Shown: positions 55,944 to 64,000 of the stretch, piece by piece
How the letters are laid out: the number at the start of each line of letters is the position of its first letter
How positions within the stretch are numbered: position 1 is the first letter of the stretch
From: Marinobacter sp. LV10R510-11A
Lineage (GTDB): Bacteria; Pseudomonadota; Gammaproteobacteria; Pseudomonadales; Oleiphilaceae
DNA length: 64,000 bases
NCBI RefSeq assembly: GCF_900215155.1
Contig: NZ_LT907980.1
Span: 2,542,001 to 2,606,000, forward strand
Direction of reading: 5' to 3'
The notes under the pieces: model-generated
What the model was told of the DNA's origin: nothing
Database searches by the model: none
What the model saw: only the letters and a program-made list of their open reading frames with translations
Position numbers and translations under genes: made by a program

Positions 55944-56774
55944 ATGCGCAAAAAATTCGACATTACGACCGCCCAGCCCGAAACCGCGAGTGAAGCCCTG
56001 AGCCAAGCATCAGGGCTTTCGCGCCAGCGTATCAAAGACGCCATGAACAAAGGCGCGTGCTGGTGGATGCTTAAAGGCAAGCAAGTACGGCTTCGGCGAG
56101 CGACCAAGGAGCTCAAACCCGGCACCCGGCTGCAGCTTTACTACGATGAGACCGTACTGGCCCGAAAGCCTGAAACGGCAACCCTAGTAGCAGACAACAC
56201 TCGCTATAGCGTCTGGTTCAAGCCCCACGGATTACTGGCACAAGGTTCACAGTGGGGAGATCACTGCAGCCTGTTGCGCTGCGTGGAGCTTGAGCTAAAA
56301 CGCCCTTGCTACCTAATCCACCGGCTGGATGCCGACGCCGCTGGGCTTATGCTCATCGCCCACGACTCGAAAGCCGCAGGCGCTCTCTCTCAGTGCTTTG
56401 CAGGGCGCACTATGACCAAGCATTATCTGGCTCGGGTGACTGGCCTTATTCATACTCAGGATCAACTGATCGATACACCGATTGACGGCAAAGACGCCAT
56501 CAGCCGCGCTTCCACACTAACTACCAATGAAACGGATGACACCAGCCTTCTGCAGGTCGCCATCGAAACAGGCCGCAAACACCAGATCCGTAAGCACTTG
56601 GAAAGCATAGGGCATCCCATTGTCGGTGACCGACTCTATGGAGAGCCGGCGCGAGTACCCTTACAACTGTTGGCTGTCAGCCTAGAGTTTGACAGCCCTT
56701 TCAGCCGACAACGGGTGAAGCTGGAGCTGCCAGAGCCGCTGAACAACTTGGACACCCACGTATCCAAAAACTAG
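55944..56774 (+). CDS. RluA-family pseudouridine synthase
   Basis: 276 residues. A degenerate S4-like N-terminus (SGLSRQRIKDAMNKG), the catalytic motif IHRLDADAAGLMLIAHD with the nucleophilic Asp, KHYLARVTG, ETGRKHQIRKHLESIGHPIVGDRLYG. The target (rRNA or tRNA) cannot be told from sequence. It is divergent from gmk across 225 bases. Confidence 0.87.
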   Translation: MRKKFDITTAQPETASEALSQASGLSRQRIKDAMNKGACWWMLKGKQVRLRRATKELKPGTRLQLYYDETVLARKPETATLVADNTRYSVWFKPHGLLAQGSQWGDHCSLLRCVELELKRPCYLIHRLDADAAGLMLIAHDSKAAGALSQCFAGRTMTKHYLARVTGLIHTQDQLIDTPIDGKDAISRASTLTTNETDDTSLLQVAIETGRKHQIRKHLESIGHPIVGDRLYGEPARVPLQLLAVSLEFDSPFSRQRVKLELPEPLNNLDTHVSKN

Positions 56775-56784
56775 TTATACAGGC

Positions 56785-56815
56785 TATGATGGACACCAGT
56801 GTGTCTAACCGGTTA
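56785..56815 (+). promoter_or_regulatory. Probable autoregulatory operator of the XRE gene
   Basis: TATGAT (-10 like, 56785-56790) is followed by the inverted repeat GACAC-CAGT-GTGTC (56792-56805) and the palindrome TAACCGGTTA (56806-56815), ending 5 bases before the ATG. This layout suits repression by the HTH product. Confidence 0.5.
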
Positions 56816-56820
56816 AGTTC

Positions 56821-57114
56821 ATGGCTCATTTTTTACTGCTTGACGATAACGATGTGCAGCAAGCTTTTGCTGCGCACCTGCGCCAATTGCGCGAACAGGC
56901 AAAGCTCTCTCGCAAAGCGCTTGCCGAACGCAGCAGTGTGCCCTCCTCAACGATCAAAAAGTTTGAACTAACCGGGCAAATCTCATTCCGGCAATTGCTG
57001 CTACTCTGGCAAAGCCTAGACGACCTCAAACGCCTGCATGAGCTAACCCAGCAACCCAAGCGGAGCGCTCGCCTGCCAACCTCAATCGAGGAGGTGTTAA
57101 AAGATGAGTTTTAG
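56821..57114 (+). CDS. HipB-like XRE-family regulator/antitoxin
   Basis: 97 residues, helix-turn-helix at about 18-70 (LRQLREQAKLSRKALAERSS, VPSSTIKKFELTG). Its last codons (GATGAGTTTTAG) contain the ATG of the following hipA remnant, the typical overlap of hipB-hipA pairs. With hipA destroyed it is an orphan antitoxin that may still repress its own promoter. No strong ribosome-binding site is visible. Confidence 0.8.
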   Translation: MAHFLLLDDNDVQQAFAAHLRQLREQAKLSRKALAERSSVPSSTIKKFELTGQISFRQLLLLWQSLDDLKRLHELTQQPKRSARLPTSIEEVLKDEF

Positions 57115-57520
57115 AATGTTAACCCATAAGATCGACTGCACAGCGCCTGTGGCTTGCTCGACGCAGACTTTCGTACACCAAGCTTGGACTACGAAGACTT
57201 AATAAAAGCCAGCCGCCAGTTGTGTAAATCACCTGCGGTTGGGCAACTGCAGTTTCGCCGTGCGATGTTTAATTTATTTGCCTGCAACCAGGACGATCAC
57301 AGTAAAAACTGGGCCTTTTTACAATCCGATAATGGCCAGTGGCAACCCGCTCCGTTTTACGATGCCACATACAGCCCGCACCCATTTAACGAGCATGCCA
57401 CCGCATTTTTGGGTTACGGCAAGCAGCCCCCACTTAAAGCGATCCAGAAACTGGCAAATACCGGTCAGATTGAACTCACGCACTGCAACCGGTTGATCAT
57501 CTTGTGGCTAGGGGGCAATA
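57104..57520 (+). pseudogene. Remnant of a hipA-like kinase toxin gene
   Basis: The ATG at 57104 opens a frame that ends after 33 codons. From about 57130, in another frame, the C-terminal HipA sequence appears: CGLLDADFRTPSLDYEDLIK, QFRRAMFNLFACNQDDHSKN, WQPAPFYDATYS. It loses similarity after LANTGQIEL near 57500. The N-terminal half is deleted and the end replaced by sequence before hsdM, so no active kinase can be made. The NQDDHSKNW segment is the recognisable HipA core. Confidence 0.82.
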
Positions 57521-57601
57521 TCAGCTGCTCAATTCTGACAGTCGCATTTCCCTGGTGGGATGAACCTCATCAGCATCCAGCAAGACCAAACGGAAGCACC
57601 C

Positions 57602-60007
57602 ATGGCATTAACGCTCCAACAACTCGAACGGCACTTGTTCAAAGCCGCCGACATTCTACGGGGCAAGATGGACGCCTCGGAATTCAAGGAATACATTTTC
57701 GGCATGCTGTTTCTCAAGCGCTGCTCCGACGTCTTCGAGCAACGCTATCAGGAGGTGGTTGCAAACCAGCTGGCCAAAGGCAAGGGCCAGTTTGAAGCGG
57801 AAGCCATTGCGGACATGGAGAACTGGTACAAGTCGACCTTCTACGTGCCCAAACAGTCCCGCTGGGATTTCCTGATGAACGACGCCCATCACGGCGTCGG
57901 TAACTACCTGAACAAGGCATTGGCGGGGCTAGAGGAGCACAACGTTAGCCTGGCGGGCGTGCTGGAGCATATCGACTTCACCCGTAAGGTAGGCTCTACC
58001 ACCCTGCCAGACAGGAAGCTGCGGGATCTGATCGTCCACTTCAGCCAATACCGTCTGCGCAACGAAGATTTCGAGTTCCCGGATTTGCTGGGTGCAGCCT
58101 ACGAGTACCTGATCGGTGAATTTGCAGATTCTGCCGGCAAGAAAGGCGGCGAGTTCTACACGCCGCGTTCCGTGGTCCGAATGATGGTGCGCCTGGCGAA
58201 CCCTCAAGAAGGCCAGAGCGTCTACGACCCCTGCTGTGGTTCGGGCGGTATGCTGATCCTGTCCAAGGAATACCTGGAGGAACAGGGCGGCGACCCGAAA
58301 CACCTGTCACTGTTCGGGCAAGAAGCCTCGGGCTCCGTCTGGGCCATTGCCAAGATGAACATGCTCCTGCATGGCATCACCAGCGCCGATCTGCGTAATG
58401 AAGACACCCTGACCGACCCCCAGCATGTGGAAGGCGGTGAGCTGATGCGCTTTGACCGCATCCTCACCAACCCACCCTTCTCCATCGGTTTTACGCCCAG
58501 CAACCAGTTTCCCGAACGGTTCCAGTACGGCCAGGTACCAGAAGGCGCCAAAAAAGCCGACCTGATGTTCCTGCAACACATGGTCGCCAGCCTGAAATCC
58601 GACGGCATGCTGGCCACCGTCATGCCCCACGGGGTGCTGTTCCGGGGTGGTGATGAAAAACGCATCCGTGCCGGCCTGCTGGAGAACGATCTGGTGGAGG
58701 CTGTGATCGGCCTGGCGTCCAGCCTATTCTACGGCACCGGCATCCCCGCCTGCATTCTGGTACTGCGCAACAAGGGTGCCAAGGCGCCCGAACGCAAAGG
58801 CAAGGTACTGTTCATCAATGCCGACCGTGAATACTACGAAGGCCGCGCCCAGAACCACTTGCTGCCGGAACACATTGAAAAGATCGTCAGCACCTACGAA
58901 GCCTTTGCCGAAGCCGACAGCTTTTCGCGGATTGTCAGCCTGGAGGAATTGCGGGAGAACGACTACAACCTGAACATCCGCCGCTATGCGGACAACGCCC
59001 CGCCGCCGGAACCCCAGGATGTGCGGGCGCATCTGGTGGGCGGCATTCCTCTGAAAGAGGTTCAAACCAAACAACCTCTGTTTGATGCCCTGGGCCTGGA
59101 GCCCATGGATCTTCTCGCTCCAAAAGAGGGCGAAGAAGCTTATGTGGAGTTTCGAGAAGACCTCACCGACAAAGTCACCCTGAAACCAGCCATCGAACAG
59201 AATGCCGGCGTCCAGCACAAAGAGGCCCGGCTCAAAGACACTTTCGAAACTTGGTGGCAGCAACGGGGTACGCACATTGCCCAACTCTCCGGCAATGGCC
59301 AGCAACTGAGCACCCTGCGAGATGAACTGATTGGCACTTTCACCCACGCCCTCGACCCCATCGGCATGCTGGACAGGTTTGCCGTGCGCGGCATCATCGC
59401 CGGCTTCTGGGACCAGAACAAGAACGAATTCCGCACCCTGCAGGCCCGTGGCGTGCTGGGTGTGGTGGATGCCTGGCGCATCAGCATCATCACCCTGCTG
59501 GAAGACGACCAGAACAAAACCAACCCGCTGGACCACAAACTGGTGACCTTCCTGTTGGCGGATTACGTGGCCGAACTGGAAGACCTGCAGGCCCATAAGA
59601 CCGAGCTGGATGCCCGCATCAAAGCCGCCACCGCCCAGCCGGATGAAGAAGACGATGCCGAACCGGATGAAGAAGCCCCAACTGATGCGGATATCAAAGG
59701 CTGGAAGGCTGACCGCACCAAAGCCGCCAAGACCCTGAAAGCCAAACAGGCGAGCTTTGAAGCGCACCTGAACGAAGCGGTGGATGCACTGGACGAAGCC
59801 GGAGCCAAAGAACTGATGCTGACGATTCTGCATAACGACATACTGGGGATACTGGACACATACATTCGGAAACAGCAGCAGGAAGTGATTGCTGCGTTTG
59901 AGACCTGGTGGGATAAATATTGGGTGACTCTGGCAGATATTGAGATAGAGAGGGCTGCAGCTGCAGCCGAACTGAAGGGGTTTCTGACTGGGCTCGGGTA
60001 TGTTTGA
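57602..60007 (+). CDS. hsdM: Type I restriction-modification methyltransferase subunit HsdM
   Basis: 801 residues from the ATG at 57602 ([20 protein letters not shown]). N-terminal four-helix domain; N6-adenine methylase core with the SAM motif [10 protein letters not shown] (about 210) and catalytic NPPF (about 290, [12 protein letters not shown]). A long helical C-terminal extension rich in D, E and K (about 560-800) makes it longer than the classical 520-residue HsdM. Overlaps hsdS by 8 bases. Confidence 0.93.
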   Translation: MALTLQQLERHLFKAADILRGKMDASEFKEYIFGMLFLKRCSDVFEQRYQEVVANQLAKGKGQFEAEAIADMENWYKSTFYVPKQSRWDFLMNDAHHGVGNYLNKALAGLEEHNVSLAGVLEHIDFTRKVGSTTLPDRKLRDLIVHFSQYRLRNEDFEFPDLLGAAYEYLIGEFADSAGKKGGEFYTPRSVVRMMVRLANPQEGQSVYDPCCGSGGMLILSKEYLEEQGGDPKHLSLFGQEASGSVWAIAKMNMLLHGITSADLRNEDTLTDPQHVEGGELMRFDRILTNPPFSIGFTPSNQFPERFQYGQVPEGAKKADLMFLQHMVASLKSDGMLATVMPHGVLFRGGDEKRIRAGLLENDLVEAVIGLASSLFYGTGIPACILVLRNKGAKAPERKGKVLFINADREYYEGRAQNHLLPEHIEKIVSTYEAFAEADSFSRIVSLEELRENDYNLNIRRYADNAPPPEPQDVRAHLVGGIPLKEVQTKQPLFDALGLEPMDLLAPKEGEEAYVEFREDLTDKVTLKPAIEQNAGVQHKEARLKDTFETWWQQRGTHIAQLSGNGQQLSTLRDELIGTFTHALDPIGMLDRFAVRGIIAGFWDQNKNEFRTLQARGVLGVVDAWRISIITLLEDDQNKTNPLDHKLVTFLLADYVAELEDLQAHKTELDARIKAATAQPDEEDDAEPDEEAPTDADIKGWKADRTKAAKTLKAKQASFEAHLNEAVDALDEAGAKELMLTILHNDILGILDTYIRKQQQEVIAAFETWWDKYWVTLADIEIERAAAAAELKGFLTGLGYV

Positions 60008-61283
60008 AAAACGCTCACTGGAATCACTCGTAGAGCGACAGCAGGGCGGTGGCACCCCAGAGCGGCACAATCCCCGATTCTGGAACGGGCCAATTCCCTG
60101 GGCATCTGTTAAAGACTTTGCAGATAATCAGTTGATTCTTAACTCAACTGAGGAGTCAATTACCCAGCAAGGCCTGGCAGCAAGCTCTACCAATTTGATC
60201 CCGGCAGGAACACCTCTCATCTGTACAAGAATGGCCGTTGGTCGATGTGCGATTAGTAACAGCGATGTGACGATCAATCAGGATGTGAAGGCATTGTTCC
60301 CCAAGGCCAACGTGAGTCCACGGTACCTTTTAAGGTTGCTGGACAGTCTTAAATTCCATGCTGAAAGCGTGTCTGTAGGGTCGACAGTTAAAGGCATTCG
60401 AATCTCTGACCTACTTGGCATCCAAACACCCATCGCCCCCCAGCATGAACAGACTAAAATCGCCCAGATCCTCGACACCCTGGACACCCAAATCCAGAAA
60501 ACCGAGGCCATGATCGTCAAGCTGGAAAAAATCAAGGACGGCTTGCTTCACGATCTTCTCACCCGAGGCATCGACCAGAACGGCCAGCTCCGCCCCACGC
60601 CGGAACAGGCGCCAGAGCTTTATAAGGAGTCGGCTTTGGGGTTGGTTCCCAAAGAATGGCATAAAGGCACAATCTCCGACTATTTACTACAAAATGGCGG
60701 AATTAAGCCCGGGCCATTTGGTTCAAGCATCACAAAAAACATGTATCGAAGCAGCGGATACAAAATTTATGGCCAGGAACAGGTCATCCGGGCAGATCCT
60801 ACATTTGGCAACTACTACATCGATCGCAATAAATACTCGGAACTTATAGACTTCTCAGTCCAACCCCGAGACATTCTGATAAGCCTTGTGGGAACCGTAG
60901 GTAAGGTTCTGATAATTCCTGAGAGTCATGAACAAGGCATCATAAATCCACGCCTGATGAGACTTCGGCCGAATCAGAACATCTGCAACTCTGAGTTTCT
61001 AAGCCATGTTCTCACCTCTGTTTTGTTCACTCGTAAGCTCACAGCGCTCGCTGGTGGCGGCACTATGCCTGTCATTAATAAACGCATAGTTCAAAGTGTG
61101 GTTTTGCCAGTGATCCCGCTCACGGAGCAAAATGAAATCAGATCGAAGATTTCCTCTTTGCTTGGAAGACTTGTCAATGAAAAGGCAATGTTGGCTAAAC
61201 TTCAAGCTCAGAAAATAGGGCTGATGGACGACCTCCTCACCGGCCACGTCCGCGTCACCACCCTACTCAAGGATGCAGTATGA
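60000..61283 (+). CDS. hsdS: Type I restriction-modification specificity subunit HsdS
   Basis: 427 residues with two target recognition domains (about 1-150 and 215-390) and two conserved spacer helices ([22 protein letters not shown], and [20 protein letters not shown] near the end). The second TRD starts [14 protein letters not shown] and contains GPFGSSITK. It sets the bipartite DNA target of the HsdM/HsdR complex. Starts inside hsdM; its stop overlaps the DUF262 stub. Confidence 0.92.
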   Translation: MFEKRSLESLVERQQGGGTPERHNPRFWNGPIPWASVKDFADNQLILNSTEESITQQGLAASSTNLIPAGTPLICTRMAVGRCAISNSDVTINQDVKALFPKANVSPRYLLRLLDSLKFHAESVSVGSTVKGIRISDLLGIQTPIAPQHEQTKIAQILDTLDTQIQKTEAMIVKLEKIKDGLLHDLLTRGIDQNGQLRPTPEQAPELYKESALGLVPKEWHKGTISDYLLQNGGIKPGPFGSSITKNMYRSSGYKIYGQEQVIRADPTFGNYYIDRNKYSELIDFSVQPRDILISLVGTVGKVLIIPESHEQGIINPRLMRLRPNQNICNSEFLSHVLTSVLFTRKLTALAGGGTMPVINKRIVQSVVLPVIPLTEQNEIRSKISSLLGRLVNEKAMLAKLQAQKIGLMDDLLTGHVRVTTLLKDAV

Positions 61284-61381
61284 CTACCTTCGACAGCACC
61301 AAACGCTCGCTCCCCGAGCTTCTCAAGGACATCAACAACGGCAAGATACAGCTGCCGGATTTTCAGCGCGACAGAGCCTAG
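61280..61381 (+). pseudogene. Truncated DUF262 (GmrSD N-terminal type) gene
   Basis: Starts by ATGA overlap with hsdS and encodes 33 residues with the DUF262 opening (LPELLKDINNGKIQLPDFQR), then stops where homologues continue with a GWxW segment. Between 61382 and 61533 a short frame (DDWLEESAKKSVDQNRLMGK) ending at about 61523 may be the tail of the same or another deleted gene. A large internal deletion is the simplest reading. Confidence 0.65.
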
Positions 61382-61533
61382 AGTCATGAACATGTGAAAA
61401 GCCAGCTGGTCAGTATCGACCGGCCCTTTCCAAGAGGCCCGGCAGAAAGACGATTGGCTGGAGGAATCGGCTAAAAAATCCGTGGATCAAAACCGGCTGA
61501 TGGGTAAGAGGCATCTGATTTGAGGCGCAACTC

Positions 61534-62001
61534 ATGATTGAGTATTGTCGAGGGAATCTACTGGAAGCGGACGCAGAAGCCCTGGTGAATACGGTTAATA
61601 CTCAGGGAGTCATGGGCAAAGGGCTTGCCCTGGCATTCAAAAAAACGTTTCCGGAAAATTTCCAAGCCTATGCCCAGGCCTGCCAGTCCGGCCAGGTAGA
61701 GACCGGAAAGATGTTTATAACCGAGCAACAAGCATTGCTCGGTCCGCGCTGGATCATCAACTTTCCAACCAAGCAACATTGGCGTGCTCCATCGAAGCTG
61801 GAATGGATAGATCAGGGGCTGGCAGATCTCAAAAAAATTCTGACCGAGAACCAGATCCTATCCGTTGCCATACCGCCACTTGGGTGCGGTCTTGGTGGTC
61901 TGGACTGGCAACTGGTCAAACCGCGAATTGAAGGTACGCTTGCTGACCTCGCTAGCACCCGGATACTGATCTATGAGCCGTTGCAGCGTTGGCAGGCTTG
62001 A
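61534..62001 (+). CDS. DarG-like macrodomain protein without DarT
   Basis: 155 residues, a single macrodomain: [59 protein letters not shown]. This is the DarG type of macrodomain, which removes ADP-ribose from DNA. Full DarG has a second C-terminal domain that binds the DarT toxin; here the protein stops after the macrodomain and no DarT gene is in the window. It may be a stand-alone de-ADP-ribosylating enzyme or a DarTG remnant. A 60-residue frame after it (to 62155) is not recognised. Confidence 0.8.
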   Translation: MIEYCRGNLLEADAEALVNTVNTQGVMGKGLALAFKKTFPENFQAYAQACQSGQVETGKMFITEQQALLGPRWIINFPTKQHWRAPSKLEWIDQGLADLKKILTENQILSVAIPPLGCGLGGLDWQLVKPRIEGTLADLASTRILIYEPLQRWQA

Positions 62002-62147
62002 TCCTCTACCGCAGGCGACTGCACTAGCTCTTGAAAACGGCACCGCTGGTGCGAATAAGCTGCAGGAACTTAATACAAGTTACCCCTACATCCTGCAGCT
62101 CGCAGACCGCTGGAATTTTGTACTTGGCGAGAATAATCGACGACGCA

Positions 62148-63308
62148 TCAAATAGAGGCATGCGTGTCTTCCAGCTGCCGCAGGTCTGCTATTTTTAAAT
62201 TATCCAGATAGGAACTGGCCCTGGCTAAAGTGATGCGCTGTTCATGCAAAGCGTCCAACACCGTACCGACATAGCTTTTGCCAAAGACCCTAACCGGCTC
62301 CTTGAAACGATAGCGAGCGCCGCCACTTCCCTTACGCTCAGGCACGGGCAACGATTGTTTCCATTTACGGTAGGCTTGGTAGTCTTCCTGAGAAAGGAGC
62401 CCGGAATCAGTCATCCTCCGCAGAATGACTTCTGGGCTGACACTCCAGCGACGGGAATAGTCTTCAAGGAACAGGTCATACGCTGTTACGTCATCCGCAG
62501 GAAACCGCTGGAGGTCTAGTACTTCGAGGAACTTATCCGGCACAAGCAGATTCCCAGCAAACCGATTAGCCGCCACTTCATTGGAACTATTGCTATAAAA
62601 ATCGTCTTCGTCGTCGACAAAACTCTCGCGGTGGAGCAGGAGGTGCCCCAGCTCATGCATCATGGTGAACGCTTGTGCTCCCTCGGAAAGCTGCTTTTTT
62701 ATAAAAATAACCGGGAAACTGTCGAAATACAGAGAAAAGCCCCGGATGGGACTTTCTTTGGGGATCTGCCACTTGCCGGCATATCCGTTGCTCAGAAATA
62801 CCAGAATGTTTTTGGCTTCTACAGCCGTCCGCATTTCAGCAAAACTCTGTCCAGGCTGAAGCCCAAGCCAAGCGCGAGCCAACTGCGCTGCGCGCTCTGG
62901 TCGCGGAGCATTCCCCGCAATTTCTTCCGGGTACCAAGCCGGATCAACCGGCTCTCCCAACTCCTCCCGGAGACTCAAGTACGTCAAACGCTGGCGTTCT
63001 GTTCGCTCAACCAAGGCCCGGAAACGCGGGCTCAGTTGTGGCTTTTGATTGTTCAGTGTCCGGAACTGCACGGAATGAACTTGCCCCTCACTTACGGGGC
63101 CGTCTTCCAGGAAGAACAGCAGCCCCCGATTAAAGTAGGAGGCCAGTTTCTGTAACTGTTTGACGGACAGGGCTTCTTTCCCCTCCAATGCCTTTTCGAG
63201 GGTAGCGAGGGCAATATCGGTCTCGTGGGCCAGTTCCTCAACAGAAACGCCCAGATCATTACAACACCAAAAAATTCGAGACGGGTTGATACCCTTGATT
63301 TTGTCCAT
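62148..63308 (-). CDS. XRE-ImmA/IrrE metalloprotease protein
   Basis: 386 residues from the ATG at 63308 (DKIKGINPSRIFWCC). An upstream frame from 63401 adds 31 unrelated residues. N-terminal HTH (about 15-65: VSVEELAHETDIALATLEKA). ImmA/IrrE peptidase with the zinc motif MMHELGHLLLH, and a NEVAANRFAGNLLVP downstream glutamate region. Such proteins cleave or sense repressors under DNA damage or phage attack. It sits opposite to hsdR and inside the hsd cluster, so it may control restriction (inference). Confidence 0.85.
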   Translation of the reverse strand: MDKIKGINPSRIFWCCNDLGVSVEELAHETDIALATLEKALEGKEALSVKQLQKLASYFNRGLLFFLEDGPVSEGQVHSVQFRTLNNQKPQLSPRFRALVERTERQRLTYLSLREELGEPVDPAWYPEEIAGNAPRPERAAQLARAWLGLQPGQSFAEMRTAVEAKNILVFLSNGYAGKWQIPKESPIRGFSLYFDSFPVIFIKKQLSEGAQAFTMMHELGHLLLHRESFVDDEDDFYSNSSNEVAANRFAGNLLVPDKFLEVLDLQRFPADDVTAYDLFLEDYSRRWSVSPEVILRRMTDSGLLSQEDYQAYRKWKQSLPVPERKGSGGARYRFKEPVRVFGKSYVGTVLDALHEQRITLARASSYLDNLKIADLRQLEDTHASI

Positions 63309-63481
63309 AGCGCGAATGATAGCAGGAGATTTGTAAGTTATCAGTGACGACTTCCGATAAACGGGCCACAGCAAACACTTGGCCAAGTAGTGGATCGACA
63401 TAGAAAAATGCGACTTTAGCCAAACTGCCCTACAATGACCGAAATAACATCAAGTTAATGGACTGACACGCAGGAGTAGTA

Positions 63482-64000
63482 ATGCCTGGCCCCGAATTTA
63501 CCGAAGTTGAGCTCCCCTTTATTCAGCAACTGGAGCACGAGGGCTGGGGTTACATCGAAGGTTCCGTGGAATCCCCGTCGGTCACATACCGCGAAACCTT
63601 CGCCCAGGTCATCATGGAGCCACTGCTGCGTGAGCGGCTGCTGACCATCAACAGCCGTAACGGCAAGCTCTGGCTCGATGAAAGACGTCTCGATCAGGCC
63701 GTATCCGCGATTACCCGCCTTCCCGCCAACAAAGTAATGGAAGCCAACCAACTGGCAACCGAACTACTCCACGGCGGCATTACGGTGGAGGGCCTGCCAG
63801 ACTGGGATGGTGGTCGAGGGCAAACCGTCCACTTTGTTGATTGGGCTAACCCTAAGAACAACACCTTTACCGTGGTGAATCAGTTCAAGGTCAAATGCCC
63901 GCCAGGGCATGATGGCTGGAAGGGTCACGTCATTCCGGATCTGGTCCTGTTTGTGAATGGCATTCCCCTGGTGGTCATCGAGTGCAAAAACCGAACTGTT
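63482..64000 (+). CDS. hsdR: Type I restriction endonuclease subunit HsdR, N-terminal part
   Basis: 173 residues visible; the gene runs off the window. ATG at 63482 after CAGGAG. N-terminal nuclease domain with TYRETFAQVIMEPLLRERL, VNQFKVKC and the PD-ExK type motif IPDLVLFVNGIPLVVIECKN (Asp, Glu and Lys present). The helicase motor is outside. Separated from hsdM-hsdS by the DUF262 stub, macrodomain and ImmA/IrrE genes. Confidence 0.92.
   Translation, partial: MPGPEFTEVELPFIQQLEHEGWGYIEGSVESPSVTYRETFAQVIMEPLLRERLLTINSRNGKLWLDERRLDQAVSAITRLPANKVMEANQLATELLHGGITVEGLPDWDGGRGQTVHFVDWANPKNNTFTVVNQFKVKCPPGHDGWKGHVIPDLVLFVNGIPLVVIECKNRTV

Noticed and set aside
58724..60070. 448-codon minus-strand frame opposite hsdM
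   Set aside because: Long antisense shadow of a GC-rich gene. The translation is low-complexity F/Q/G/V-rich and has no domain.
61973..62155. 60-codon frame after the macrodomain gene
   Set aside because: Not recognisable as the DarG C-terminal domain; overlaps both neighbours, with no ribosome-binding site.

Overview
The window looks like a chromosomal segment of a marine gammaproteobacterium close to Marinobacter. The gene order for dksA-gluQ-cbrX-cbrA-cbrB-[sRNA]-pcnB-folK-panB-panC-pgi, recG-oxyR, mrcB-lpoP and argC-...-erpA-anmK matches what is known from Pseudomonas. A FadL-like porin plus large lipoprotein pair of the kind described for alkane uptake in Marinobacter (AupA/AupB) points to that genus. 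No database search was possible, so the genus is an inference.

Layout. 1-8.7 kb: housekeeping genes (anmK end, erpA, bactofilin, argC, a ClC channel, hemJ, and a tightly coupled thiD-thiE-hemL run). 9-16 kb: a secreted lipase, the PBP1b/LpoP cell-wall pair, a kinase-like fusion protein, a pentapeptide protein, a Rieske protein and sfsA. 16.3-28.3 kb: the dksA-gluQ-cbrXAB-pcnB-folK-panBC-pgi block. Its cbrB-pcnB gap is the most interesting place in the window: repeated TGTTAC/GTAACA boxes, a textbook sigma-54 promoter, an RNA with five A-rich Hfq/Crc-type motifs, and a strong terminator. Together these make a CrcZ-like small RNA. 28-35.4 kb: folate genes, plsY, tsaD, the rpsU-dnaG-rpoD operon and a tRNA-Ile(CAU).

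35.4-46.1 kb is a decayed accessory region. It holds a gene-free stretch after the tRNA, an OmpA-type lipoprotein and a YdcH protein. These are followed by an aup-like cluster consisting of an old frameshifted paralogue, a 5'-truncated porin gene and a large lipoprotein gene. Two identical 1,609-bp IS3-family elements sit in the porin and lipoprotein genes. Removing each IS with one copy of its 4-bp target duplication rejoins the reading frame exactly, so these insertions are recent. The lipoprotein gene also carries a 7-bp tandem duplication at its lipobox and a later frameshift.

46.1-56.8 kb returns to core genes (DUF2489, HDOD, recG, oxyR, epimerase, ridA, spoT, rpoZ, gmk, an RluA-type synthase). 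56.8-64 kb is a defence island: a hipB-like regulator with a decayed hipA, then type I restriction-modification genes hsdM and hsdS, a DUF262 stub, a DarG-like macrodomain gene without DarT, a divergent XRE/ImmA-IrrE metalloprotease and the start of hsdR, which runs off the window.

How the parts connect: CbrA/CbrB with sigma-54 should drive the CrcZ-like RNA, which would titrate Hfq/Crc and relieve catabolite repression. The lipase leader (AAUAACAA) and the damaged aup genes are the kind of lipid and alkane functions such a circuit controls, so the window contains both a control circuit and plausible targets.
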